In this document: positions 1-23,949 of the stretch, in pieces
Numbering within the stretch: position 1 is the first letter of the stretch
Layout of the letters: every line of letters starts with the position of its first letter
Assembly (NCBI GenBank): GCA_036365455.1
Contig: JAWQUS010000007.1
Span: forward strand, 20,848,001 to 20,912,000
DNA: 64,000 bases
Direction of reading: 5' to 3'
From: Macrosoma leucophasiata
Taxonomy: Eukaryota; Arthropoda; Insecta; Lepidoptera; Hedylidae
Program-made: the position numbers and the translations under genes
The notes under the pieces: model-generated
What the model saw: only the letters and a program-made list of their open reading frames with translations
What the model was told of the DNA's origin: nothing
The model's database searches: none

Positions 1-10
1 AAGAAAATTA

Positions 11-69
11 GGTAATGCAGTGGTGCCTACGCCCGCGAGTTCCGTCACTGGAGCTCTACCACCAGTAAA
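11..69 (-). repeat. Family-1 dispersed repeat, 5' fragment
   Basis: This is the minus-strand 5' end of a repeat present more than fifteen times in the window (family 1). In sense orientation it starts 'ggtggtagagctccagtgac', continues through 'accaccgcattacctaat' and, in longer copies, ends in an A-rich tail. Only the first 60 or so bases are present here. It is probably a SINE-like or non-autonomous element; the class is inferred. Confidence 0.75.
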
Positions 70-199
70 TGATTGCTAAAAACTCATGAAGAAGATAAAA
101 TTAATATAATATGAATCCAGCGCAGAAATACCATCTGTGTTTCTAATGTCATACTTTTAGGTAGAACAATATAAATACACAGTAACTATTACTCTAGAT

Positions 200-527
200 C
201 AGAGGTTCCCAAACTATTTTTTCTTGTAGACCCTTTACAATTTTTTCTGGTTTCTGTGGACCCCCCTTGCTACATTTATATCACATTCCCATATTTTCAA
301 TTTTTATTTATGCCTACGTAGATCCCCATTGAGTCTCCCATAGACCACTTTGGGAATCACTGGTATGATGTAAGTAAATTGGTACTATCAGTGTATGTGT
401 TGAGATCCATTATCGTGGACCCCCATTATCATTTCATGGACCCCCAATTTTTTTTTCGCTGACGCAGATACCTTTCAGTTTGTCCTAGACCCCCAGGGAT
501 CAAAATAGACCATTTTGGGAATCACTG
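200..527. mobile_element. hAT-like MITE with 8-bp target duplication
   Basis: The element begins 'cagaggttcccaaa' and ends 'tttgggaatcactg', inverted termini of the kind used by hAT transposons. It is flanked by an exact 8-bp direct repeat, ctctagat (192-199 and 528-535), as expected of a hAT insertion. It has no coding capacity. The right half holds an extra, partly duplicated terminal segment (about 415-527) rich in 'gacccccat'. Confidence 0.85.
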
Positions 528-790
528 CTCTAGATTCTAGAACAATACAGAAACTTGATTGTCAGTTTTTGATTAGTAACTGTGTTATTTCATAACATTG
601 TACTTATTTCTTAACTTTGTTAAAATAAAAATAAACAAGATATAATAAATGTAAATATCAATTATCCAGACATCTGATTATCCCGACTCATTCATCTGGG
701 CCAACTTAAAACTGTATTAACAGGGAAACAAGACAAATATTTTTTTTTATGATTTCATCATGATATATGTACGTACCTTTTGATCTACAC

Positions 791-968
791 CAGTGATTCC
801 CAAAGTGGTCCATATAGACCCCCTGGGGTCCATGGGACTTGATGGGGGTCTATGTAGGCGTGAATAAAATTTGGAAATATGGGAATGTGATATAAATGTA
901 GCAAGGTCCACGGAAACCAGAAAAAAATTGAAAGGGGTCTACAAGAAAAAATAGTTTGGGAACCTCTG
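791..968. mobile_element. hAT-like MITE, short copy
   Basis: This is an inverted relative of the element at 200-527. It runs from 'cagtgattcccaaag' to 'gggaacctctg', 178 bp. It is flanked by atctacac (783-790) and atctacat (969-976), an 8-bp target duplication with one difference. It has no open reading frame. The two copies together form an inverted pair about 165 bp long. Confidence 0.85.
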
Positions 969-1515
969 ATCTACATCAATATAAATTGTTTATAATAATT
1001 ATGCTGCGTGCAACCTTTATCTCAAGTTGAAGACAAATACAGACACATCCCATACACACCACTACAAATCTAAGTGGAATAATTTATAACAAAACAGATG
1101 TGGTTCTTTCAATTTCATCATTATTTTTAATACATTCTTGTTATACCTTTAGCTGAGGTTACTCAGGGTCATACATATGAACAAATACACATAAAAAACG
1201 AAAGGAGAGTGAGGTGAGCATCTCAAAACAGCATATGAGTCATGTCTTTGATGCAGGTCACAGGTAAATAAACGAAATTCGGGTGACAACATAACCTCAT
1301 ATAAGATCGATTATTAGACAATATACCTTAAGATACCAATTTTTAAACTATAGAAAGCTGTGCATTCTATACATAACCGACCAAATGTATGAAGAACATA
1401 GGAAAAACTCCACAACACTCCTTGAAATCAGAAATTAACCGTGACGTGTCAACGCTGGTAAACTCGGTAACAAATAAAAAGGAATTGGAGTTTCAAAAAA
1501 TGGTTCCATGCTTAC

Positions 1516-1593
1516 CAATCCATCGCATTGAACATATGTAATTGCGGCTTCATTTTCGGGAACACGCCTCGAAGGTCCACTACGACTCGCCAT
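1516..1593 (-). CDS. eIF3h: Translation initiation factor eIF3 subunit h, first coding exon (partial gene)
   Basis: Reading the minus strand from the ATG at 1593-1591 gives a 26-codon exon that begins MASRSGPSRRVPENEAA and ends YVQCDGL, followed by a clean donor, GTAAGC (GT at 1515-1514), in phase 0. The 'VQxDGL' block directly before an intron matches the amino end of the eIF3h family, an MPN-domain subunit of the eIF3 complex that works in the cytoplasm during translation initiation. The MPN domain and the rest of the gene lie left of base 1; I could not find the next exon in 1-1515. The exon is much shorter than the whole protein (about 350 residues in animals). The upstream leader is pyrimidine-rich on the coding strand, as in many translation-factor genes, and a retroposon sits 88 bp upstream of the ATG. 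Identification rests on a short match, so moderate certainty. Confidence 0.72.
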
Positions 1594-1598
1594 TTTTT

Positions 1599-1622
1599 AC
1601 AGAAAAAGAAAGAAAGAAAGAG
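1599..1622 (-). promoter_or_regulatory. Pyrimidine-rich leader of eIF3h (TOP-like tract)
   Basis: On the coding strand, the bases just upstream of the eIF3h ATG are almost all C and T (repeats of CTTT ending TTTTTCTGT). Translation-factor mRNAs often start with such a tract (5' TOP). The transcription start is not known, so whether the tract lies at the cap is an inference. Confidence 0.4.
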
Positions 1623-1680
1623 GATCGCTCGCGGCGGAACACGAGCGTAACAATTTGACAGAAATTTGACTTGGGACGTT

Positions 1681-2092
1681 TTTTTTTTTTTTGTTATGGC
1701 ATCGCTATTACACATATTGCCAGTGTCAAGTAAAACGATATTTCGTATTTATTTAAGCAGCGTAAAACTTAGTATAATATAGTCATCAAGTATAATATAT
1801 AAGTATTAAGTATATAAGTTATCAAGTATAATATGTCAGTCAAGTGAGTTACAATCAAGTTATTCGAGTAAAGCGATGGCTACTTTACCAGAACATTTAC
1901 AATGAAGTTTTGGAGGCAACCTGAAAGGTCGTCTTTTCGCACTGTTATTCTATTTCACTATACACGGACACTAATAAACCTATATCGAACAAAATGCCAC
2001 CAACTTTATTCAATATAACTTAAAAATACACCAAGAAAATTAAATAAAATAAGAGCACCATACGCCTCTTTCAAGGTTCCCGCCAAAACTCC
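1681..2092 (-). mobile_element. Poly(A) retroposon (family R), copy 1, intron-like segment kept
   Basis: In minus orientation the element starts 'ggagttttggcgggaacc' and ends 'gatgccataac' plus a poly(A) run (seen as poly-T from 1681). It is flanked by an exact 13-bp direct repeat, gacttgggacgtt (1668-1680 and 2093-2105), the mark of LINE-machinery insertion. It carries the 79-nt segment that copy 2 lacks. I see no tRNA-like head and no long reading frame. The insertion ends 88 bp from the eIF3h ATG. Confidence 0.85.
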
Positions 2093-2155
2093 GACTTGGG
2101 ACGTTGCATTGACCTTTATTTATGGACTGGCCATACCTACAGAATTGGCGTGATT

Positions 2156-2513
2156 TTTTTTTTTTTTGTTTTTAATATTATTATGGCATCGCTATTACGC
2201 ATATTGCCAGTGTCAAGTAAAACGATATTTCATATTTATTTTAGCAGCGTAAAAGTTAGTTTAATAGGTACTTAAATACATCAAGTATAATATGCAAGTA
2301 TCAAGTATATAAGTTATCAGGTATAATATGTCAGTCAAGTGAGTTACAGTCAAGTTATTCGAGTAAAGCGATGGTTACTTTACCAGAATATTTACAATGA
2401 AGTTTTGGAGGCAACCTGAAAGGTCGTGTTTTCGCACTGTTATTCTATTTCACTATACACGGGCACTGTAATAAACCCATACGCCTCTTTCAAGGTTCCC
2501 GCCAAAACTCCCC
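2156..2513 (-). mobile_element. Poly(A) retroposon (family R), copy 2, intron-like segment missing
   Basis: This is the same retroposon as 1681-2092 in the same orientation, flanked by its own exact 13-bp duplication aattggcgtgatt (2143-2155 and 2514-2526). The sense sequence runs 'ggcgtatg' straight into 'ggtttattacagtg'. Copies 1 and 3 have about 79 extra nt there, starting GTGCTC and ending GATATAG. The tail is T-rich on the plus strand. Confidence 0.85.
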
Positions 2514-2526
2514 AATTGGCGTGATT

Positions 2527-3480
2527 GCCTACAAAAATTTGGGCGATTACAATGGCCGCCTTTCATAGGGTTGTTTTGATCAATATCGATATCATCTTCT
2601 AATACATGAGCGGTTAATATCGATATTTTATCAACACGAATTCTTATTCTTTTAAAGTATGTATTCTTAGTAAAATCCACTCACTAAATTAGAGTTGAGT
2701 ATAATTGTAATAATTATGATGTAGTAATAAAATGTACCCTGTAATTTGCATGGTGAAATATAAAAGAAAGCTATATTATACACTGAAGATCTTATGTACC
2801 TACTATACTTTTAGCAAATAAATAAATTCATTCATTCAAATGATCTCATTGATTACCAGCAGCTTGCGAAAGGTTCTCATCACAACCAGAACTAGAGCTA
2901 AAAATTGCAAATTGTGGTAATGTTGAATTTCAGTAGGACTTTCTATATCAGCCTTCAAATGTGAGTCTTATGCTGACCAGCTCCTTGGAATGCATCTCTG
3001 TAAATATTGTTGCTATGTATTGCAAATTTTAATCATTATGTTTAGTTAATTTGAGTAGCACGATGACGCTTCGGTCAAGTTAAAGGCCAATAAACACATT
3101 TGATTTTTGTGCATTCTCGAAAGATCTTCTACTTACATGTTGGACGTGAGTGCAACAGGATTTCTTTTTTATTTTTTCATTTTTACTATACCTTAAACAA
3201 TATTATAAAAGTAGCAGGAACGGCTCTAGGAATGTTAATGATATGTGTAATTTTCAGATGATACGCATGTAGAAGTTAGTGACACAGATCTGTACGGCCC
3301 TGTGATTTCCAGCACAGATGCGTAATATCTTAGGCCTTAGGAGTGGTAACGCATTTAGATTGAAAGCTCTGGATTCGTATAGACTCAATCAATCAATCAA
3401 TCAAATCATTTATTTGTTAGTATACCTTATATGGCAGATATTATGATATAATATTTTATGCGCTTACTGTGCCACTTAAA
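2527..3480. other. Intergenic DNA with repeat fragments; no gene seen
   Basis: I see no supported gene. At 3291-3360 there is a plus-strand internal fragment of family 1 ('gtacggccctgtgatttcc', 'gagtggtaacgcat'). At 2817-2842 and 3386-3420 short tails such as 'aaataaataaattcattcat' and '(caat)n' resemble LINE 3' ends. Confidence 0.5.
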
Positions 3481-5083
3481 TGGCGTACAAATATGAAAGA
3501 AAGAAAGAATAGAAAGAAAGAATATTTATTTATTTATAACAATGTACCTACAACATCGAACATATTTTACTACAAACAATTATATTTGAGGACATTGGTA
3601 TAAATTGGTCCTAGCTCAGCATTTTAGTGATTGTAAAACAAGCAGCGCTGGTCTTCCGCTAGAGCCATTTTATTTGTTTACGTCTTAACAGCTATACATC
3701 TAGTAAACAGCAAGAACTAAAATAAATTACACGACGCCATAAATAACGCGAAAAAAAAAAAAAAAGGAGATTAAAAATAGAAAAAAAAATTTAAAAAATT
3801 TAAAAAAAAAAAGATACAGCCAATAGACAGCTGGTAAACCTCAATTACATAACAATATAGACATAAAAAAAAAATTCAAATAAAAGTAAAGGTAGTATGT
3901 ACTCCAAAGTAAATAAAATGTAATAACAAAGTAAAATAAAATGCATTATAAAGGAGTACAAATACAAAACAAGAAGACAATTAGAAATTATACAGACATG
4001 AATTAATTCCAGTTATTATTGTAACACTAAGAATATTTGTTTGCTAATAAGTACTTTTATCATTTTTTCTATAATTAAAGCTATTATGCGGTTTCAAAAA
4101 TGTATCAGTAAATATAAATACATAATTATTAAACAAATTTTATTAAACTTTCAAACAACAATCAGGTTTTGCAATTATTTTTTTTTATTTGAATTTAGTC
4201 AATTTTGTCGGTCAAAAAATCATTAATACTATAATAACATTTGTCAATTAAAAGTAAATGAAGCCGTCTCTTGAATAAGTTTATATCAACAGTGGTACGT
4301 ATGAGTTTGGGCAATTTATTAAATATAGTGGGAGCTTTGCCAACAATGCTTTGTCTACATAGGTGTGTTTTACAAGCTACTGTATTTAATTTGTCACATC
4401 TTCGGGCACTTGTGCTACATTGAAAAAACTCAGGATTATTTTTATTAAACATACAACATTCAAGTATGTAGAGCGATGGCAGAGTTAATATTTTATATTT
4501 CTTAAAGAATGGCTTCCACGAATCTCTTTGTTTAAGGTTAAATACAGCTCTTAGACACTTTTTTTGAGCTTTGAAAGCCAAGTCCTTATCAGTAGACTTT
4601 CCCCAGAATATAATACCGTATCTAAGGACTGATGAAACACAACCATGATACGTAGTAAGTAAGGTATTTTGGTTTACTTTTCTATCTAGCATTCGGATAG
4701 CATAAGACATACTGCTCAGCTTTTTGCAAATATGATCAATTTGTGTTTTCCATTTCATATTATAGTCTAAATATAGTGCTAGAAATTTTGTGGTTTCTGT
4801 TTCATCCAATTTATGTCCAGAATAATTTACGTCAATCTTACTTTTGTCACATTTCATTTGTCTAAAATTCATAATTTAATAATATTTTTTTAACAAATGT
4901 TTTATCTAGATTAATTTTTAAATTATTATTATTCAGCCACTCAATTATATGTATTAATGAATAATTTATGTCATATTGTAGTTGATTAAGGTTCATGTTA
5001 TTGTAAAGGATAGTATTGTCATCTGGAAATAATACCATACGATGTTTGCATATTTCAGGTAAGTCATTTATATATATTATGAA
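3481..5083 (-). pseudogene. 5'-truncated non-LTR retrotransposon (reverse transcriptase remnant)
   Basis: The minus-strand frame at 4872-4195 (225 codons) resembles the C-terminal part of a jockey/CR1-type LINE reverse transcriptase: blocks 'YLDYNMKWKTQID', 'YGIIFWGKS', 'KAQKKCLRAVF' and 'FKRRLHLLLIDKCYY' are typical of the region after the catalytic core. Upstream, 5083-4873 reads on with 'YINDLPEIC' and 'EWLNNNNLKINLDKT', then a stop. The catalytic motif that should read Y/F-A-D-D reads F-P-D-D near 5018-5032. The 3' region is A-rich and ends in GAAAGAAAGAATATTTATTTATTTA near 3500-3538. The upstream part is cut off exactly where the fold-back element at 5084 starts. It is not active. Confidence 0.8.
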
Positions 5084-5720
5084 TTAATAAAACATATCAC
5101 TATATATCACTGCATTTCAAAATCCCACCGAATACGACACAATCCGTGAAAATTTGTACATAACCTCACAAAGTTAAATCTAAGATTATTTTCGTTTTTC
5201 CGTGCATCACTCTGTTTTAAACAGTACGAGAGCATAATCAGTCAACATAATGCAAAACCTAGAATACCACATTATCTAGTTAAAAGATTTAGTTTTCAAG
5301 AAAACAGCAAAAATATTACGAGCACCTGTTTGTTTGACAACAGATGTACCACAAATCGGGCGCATACAATGGCGCCGACGGGCACGCGAAGGCATAAGTA
5401 TGACGTCACATCAAATCCTTTCGAAAATTGATACTCTGCATACATCTTGTGTCTCTTTTCACATAGGGAGCTACTGGTTAGTTAAAAAGAGACAAAACTG
5501 TTTTTGTCAGGACATGTGTCGATTTTACCCATTATTGTATAACTACTGTTTCTATAGTAGAATGCGCCTTCTCCATGTATATTATCTCTATGGGACGTTG
5601 ACACAGAGTTAATACACATGGAGAAGGCACATTCTATAGAAACAGTAGTTATACAATAATGGGTAAAATCGACACATGTCTGAAAAAGCAGTTTTGACTC
5701 TTTCTAACTAACCAGTAGCT
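5084..5720 (+). mobile_element. Fold-back element, left copy
   Basis: About 520 bp (5084-5600) is nearly identical to the minus strand of 63797-63285 at the other end of the window. The 3' part folds back: 5470-5600 is followed by its own imperfect inverted copy at 5607-5720 ('ggagaaggcacattct', 'taatgggtaaaatcgac', 'gtagctccctatgtaaaaag'). It has no convincing coding sequence. It is probably a non-autonomous DNA element; the class is unknown. Confidence 0.75.
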
Positions 5721-5724
5721 CCCT

Positions 5725-5870
5725 ATGTAAAAAGAAGTTAGGTAGGCAGAGAGTGTAGAGCGCCAGATATCCCGGTCCTGACAAACCTCTCGTGACTCGC
5801 CTACCTTCATCATTCTCTTCATACATGCATGCCGATTCCTAAGACTTTTGACCCCACCATAGTGTCCTAT
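5725..5870 (-). repeat. SINE 3' part ('ggtaggcagag' family)
   Basis: It shares 'gtaggcagagagtgtagagc', 'gccagatatcccgg', 'tctcttcatacatgca' and 'acttttgaccccaccac' with the copy at 45697-45845. The complete copy at 60930-61228 shows this to be the body of a tRNA-headed SINE whose tail ends in (atac)n. The head is missing here. Confidence 0.7.
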
Positions 5871-5887
5871 AATAACTAAAATTAAAG

Positions 5888-5995
5888 GCTTGGGTGTTTG
5901 TGTATGTGTTGTGTGTGTACAACGGCACCTACGATACAGGTTCATATCTAATGTGGGGCTGTGTGTGATAGCGTATTTATTTATTTATAATCTCG
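5888..5995 (+). repeat. tRNA-Arg-like SINE, 5'-truncated body
   Basis: 'gggtgtttgtgtatgtgttg', 'caggttcatatctaatgtgg' and 'ggctgtg' match the body that follows the tRNA-like head at 14886-15090. Only the body is left. Confidence 0.7.
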
Positions 5996-6371
5996 CAGAA
6001 AGCAGAATCCAAATTAAAGGTAAGTGAGTAAAACAGACTCAATAATTAAACAACCTGTCACATATGTCATTGTCATTGGCATAATTGGCATTTGGCATTG
6101 GGTGTCTGTCTTGTCATTTGTCATATTATTTTGTGTCAAAAGAATAGAAAAGATGTATTTTATAAGCAATAAATTCGCGGATTAATAAATAACTCTGATA
6201 AATAAAATATATAAATGGGTATATTTTCAATCTATACGTCAAGAGTAATGAACCTGTATCTCAAGTTGATAGTAAACGTGAACTTTATAGTGTTAATGAA
6301 TTGTGCATTTAATTGAAAATGATACACATAAAACAATTAACGTAAACTCCTGGAGAAAGGAAGTTAATAAA

Positions 6372-19913
<13,542 letters not shown>

Positions 19914-20442
19914 TCATGTGGAATTATTCTGGATCACAAAAGGTTTCTTGTGGATAAAGTACTTTAGCCAACAGAACGCAATGTCACATTCCAGCGATAT
20001 TTTTTTTTATAAAAAGATGGAATCTTTTTATTAGTTATAAGCTTCAATTGATGCTTTTTCGTTCTAAATGTGTAGGTGTCTGAGGATCAGCTCTCGTTTA
20101 AAGATATTCGAAACATAATTTATGTAAAGATATATATTTATCCATACCTGCCCTATCAGCTTTTCTCGTTTACCTTTGTTAGACTGGCAAAGGTGTCAAT
20201 AATCTGAGATTATGAACAAATGTCACAAATCAACGAACAACAATGAAATAATAATATCCAGATAACAATCAGATGTAGGTCTTATTACCACTGTATAAAG
20301 TGCGCAAGTGGTCAAGCAGACTGCTCAGACAAAAACAAAAAAAGATAATTTTTGTCAGTATTTTGAATACTTTTTGTAATGAGAATTGTACCTACAAGTA
20401 TTTGGACTTTTGATCTAATTAAGTACTAAGTCCATAATAATA
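19914..20442 (+). other. ALS2 3' flank, probably 3' UTR; no gene seen
   Basis: I find no AATAAA or ATTAAA between the stop codon and the mariner element. The first AATAAA lies at 20491-20496, just inside that element, so the natural polyadenylation site is uncertain. Confidence 0.4.
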
Positions 20443-20443
20443 A

Positions 20444-21812
20444 TAGGTTGGGGAAAAAGTCTTTTCGCATTATAGTACGTATGAACTTGTAATAAAATCT
20501 CTTTGGCTGTAGTATTTGTATCTGGCTGGTTTTGGTATCATTGAAAGTTAAAATTTTAAAGAACATAATTCCAAATTCAAATTAGGCAAATGTGTGATTT
20601 TCATTTGTTTTTCGTACATAAATTTTTTTCGCTGCTTGCGTTGCATTTTTACCTTTTTTGTAGTAAAATTTTAAAATGTATCGAATTTCTTCATTAGATT
20701 CACTCATCTTGACAGTACGAAAAACAAATGAAAATCACACTTTTCATTTGTTTTTCGTACTGTCAAGATGAGTGAATCTAATGAAGAAATTCGATACATT
20801 TTAAAATTTTACTACAAAAAAGGTAAAAATGCGATGTTTATGGACCTAGTGCAGTGTCTGTGAGAGTAGCACAAATTTGGTTTAAGCGTTTTCAATCCGG
20901 AAATTTTGATGTCAAAGATGCACCTCGCTCTGGTCGCCCTATTACGGATAAAATGGATGACATTTTTGAAAAAGTGGAGCAAGATCGACATATCAGTAGT
21001 TACGACGTAGCTGAAGAACTGAGAATTGATCACAAAACAGTTTTGGCGCATTTGAAAAAGCTGTGTACAAAAAAAAGCTCGATATTTGCGTACCTCACGA
21101 GCTCACTGAAAGAAACCTAATGAACCGTGTACTCATTTGTGATTCTTTATTACGACATAATGAAACCGAATCATTTTTGAAGAAGCTGATAACTGGTGAT
21201 GAAAAGTGGATCACGTACGACAAAGGCCGGTCAGGCTTCACAGACTGTGGCGAAACCCGGGTTAACTCGCAATAAGGTGATGTTGTGTGTGTGGTGGGAT
21301 TGGAAGGGCATTATTCATTATGAGCTATTACCACCAGGCAGGATTATCGATTCTGAACTCTACTGCGAACAACTGATGAGATTAAAGCAAGAAGTTGAGA
21401 GAAAGCAGCCAGAATTGATCAACAGAAGGGTGTTTCATCATGATTACGCTAGACCTCACACATCTATAGCCACTCAGCAAAAATTAAGAGAGTTTGGCTG
21501 GGAGGTGTTAATGCATCCGCCGTATAGTCCTGACCTTGCACCTTCAGATTTCCACCTGTTTCGGTCTCTTCAGAATTCGTTATGCAATGTTAGGTTAACA
21601 TCACGAGAGGACTGCCAAATCCACTTGTCGCGGTATTTTGATGAGAAGTCCCAAAATTTTTATAGCAATGGGATTATGTCCCTACCTACAAGATGGCAAA
21701 AGGTTATCGAACAAAATGGTACATACATACTTTAGTTAAATTTAAATAAACTATATTAAAAAATGTTTTGAATTATCTTAAAAAATGCGAAGAAACTTTT
21801 TCCCCAACCTAT
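20444..21812 (+). mobile_element. Dead mariner transposon with internal palindrome
   Basis: The terminal inverted repeats are 'taggttggggaaaaag' and 'ctttttccccaaccta', flanked by TA. The transposase frame starts [18 protein letters not shown] and is broken by an early deletion, a frameshift near 21060 and a loss near 21223. Motifs ITGDEKW and [13 protein letters not shown] remain, while the middle catalytic block reads HHDYARPH instead of HHDNARPH. Before the reading frame the 5' end is duplicated as a perfect 92-bp inverted repeat (20643-20734 and 20741-20832). It cannot encode an intact enzyme. Confidence 0.92.
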
Positions 21813-22011
21813 TATCTCATAAATTCATTGGAATTAAATATGATATGAAAATCGCAATAAAATCTAATGCGCTTCCAAATTTGTAAGATTTTTATGGAAT
21901 ATACCTTGTATTCCAAAATAAGATTGGCAATTCGATGTGATAAAAATAATGCTTAATTAATTCTCAAGTTAATATCAGTAAATATGTATACGCTTAAATA
22001 TGGAGACGTAA

Positions 22012-22403
22012 AAGGTTAGAATCCCACTGCAGAATCATTTCGTTCATCCAGATATGCTGCAAACTTAATTTTTACGCCTATTTATAATCTAGAGAATTTA
22101 TATCCACTAGGTTCGTAGTCCGATCAAAGTTTGTCCGAAAGTTTTTTAATTAAATTATTTCATCTTTAACAGCCAGCAACTCTTATTTGCGGCCTATTTA
22201 ATTTGGCTCCCGTATATCGTAATAATAAGAAAAAAATAGCTTTAATTTGATATGTAAATAATACATGTACGTTATGGACGTAAAAGTTATCGGGGCGGAA
22301 CGAAAATATGTAGGGGTGGCCAAGTGCGCAAGAGCAGCCGTGATTTTTAGGTTTGCAGCATATCTGGATGAACGAAATGATTCTGCAGTGGGATCCTAAC
22401 CTA
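22012..22403. mobile_element. MITE with about 50-bp terminal inverted repeats (family M)
   Basis: The left end 'aggttagaatcccactgcag' plus 'gttcatccagatatgctgc' is repeated inverted at 22351-22403. It has no coding capacity. A further right-end copy lies at 22735-22842, and another complete copy at 26352-26572. The superfamily is unassigned. Confidence 0.75.
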
Positions 22404-22677
22404 TAGTGAAAATTATAATAGGACATTACAAAGAAATAGTTTATATTATCAAATCATACATCAAATTACACGTGACAGAAATATGTATACTTAGCAGTCA
22501 TTATTTTGTGGTTATAAAGTGATCTCGCAATACTTGAATGGTGCATCTTGTTGTTTTATAATGTAATTATTATAATCGCGCAATTATAGCGACATGATAG
22601 GTTGAAAATCTTATAGGCTGCGGATCCATTAAAGCAAATAGTGTGGCGAAAACAAAAAACAACATTATGTATATAGG

Positions 22678-22842
22678 TATGTATGTATCTTCACGCCAGG
22701 TCCCTCACGGGGTAGGCAGAGAGGAATAGAAACCTAGTGGATATAATAATATATTCTCTAGATGATAAATATGCATGAATATTAGGTTTGCAGCATATCT
22801 GGATGAACGAAATGATTGTGCAGTGGGATCCTAACCTATAAG
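22678..22842. repeat. SINE tail plus extra family-M right end
   Basis: 22678-22730 is '(tatg)n tcttcacgccaggtccctca', the 3' end of the 'ggtaggcagag' SINE on the minus strand. It sits against a solo family-M right end (22735-22842, 'gcagcatatctggatgaacg'). Confidence 0.6.
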
Positions 22843-23221
22843 AACTTGTAAAAGTGTAAGTTTCACGTTGTTATATTATCAATATAAAACTGTAATTAAG
22901 AAATGTTTGCAGTTACAGGAAATATTTTTATATCTCACAATGTGTGTTCGCAAGAGGCTATTGTAATGGTATTATAACATGATATAAAATATACACTAAA
23001 ATCTAATAGTAATTATTAAAAACCACCCATTTAAATTTCATATCGACCATGACAAAATACCCCCTTACCTGTTTTAGTATAGTCTTTATAAAATATGGTG
23101 TCCCACCACTTTCTACGTAAGAACACTTTATACGTTCTTTCTAAGAATACCATGAAGTTCCATGTGTGTTTTAGAGGATTTTCATTGTATTAATAGTTTG
23201 TACATTTTCGAAGGCTGTGAA

Positions 23222-23590
23222 TCAGGGGGCCGACCGCCTAACTCTTAACGCTTTCGTTTAGGACGTTATTTTGTCAGTTTCGTACCGCCTATTAAAACAC
23301 TTGTTAGTATGTACCTGCGGACGAAAACACTTCCAGGCAAGTGGTACCAAACTGACAAGATGACGTCATATTCGAAAGCTAAACGAAAGCATTAGCAAAG
23401 CATTGCCTAACTTAACTCTAATGCTTTTAATGATTTATGACCTCTTGTGTATGAGTTACCACTTAACTTTTGCCTGGAACTGTTTTCGTCCGCAGGTGGA
23501 TCCGCTTACTTTAGAGCAAAATGTTTTAATGGGCGGTACGAAACTGAAAAGGTGACGTCCATAGATTTATTATTTACGTCATAATCGAAA
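23222..23590. mobile_element. Fold-back MITE (family Q), copy 1
   Basis: Segments 'gggggccgaccgcctaact', 'gctttcgtttaggacgtta', 'tgtcagtttcgtaccgcct' and their inverted counterparts ('cgaaagctaaacgaaagc', 'ggcggtacgaaactgaaa') recur at 57445-57812. It has no reading frame. Confidence 0.65.
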
Positions 23591-23949
23591 GGATCACAAA
23601 AGCAGTAGAGTTACGCAATGAGACCCCTGGTAGCCGTTTTCGTCGAGATTCGCGTGAGCAATACGTAAATAAATAAATAATTACGGAAAAGTGAAGTAAA
23701 GGTATTCCCTTTTTGTACGTCTTTTTGTGTCGGCCTTTGTCCTATTATGTCCCTCCGATATAAGTTTTCATGTGTTCCACGTAGTATCGGCCAAAGTTTC
23801 TGCAACAGGCGGAACCATTGATTCCGCCCAAACTAAAGCTCAATCAAATTATTCGATTAGCATAAGTGTTTTGATTGGCCTCTTGTCATACATTCACATT
23901 CTTAAAATATCAAAAAAAAATGTTTAGGCTACATATTATTATCGAACAA

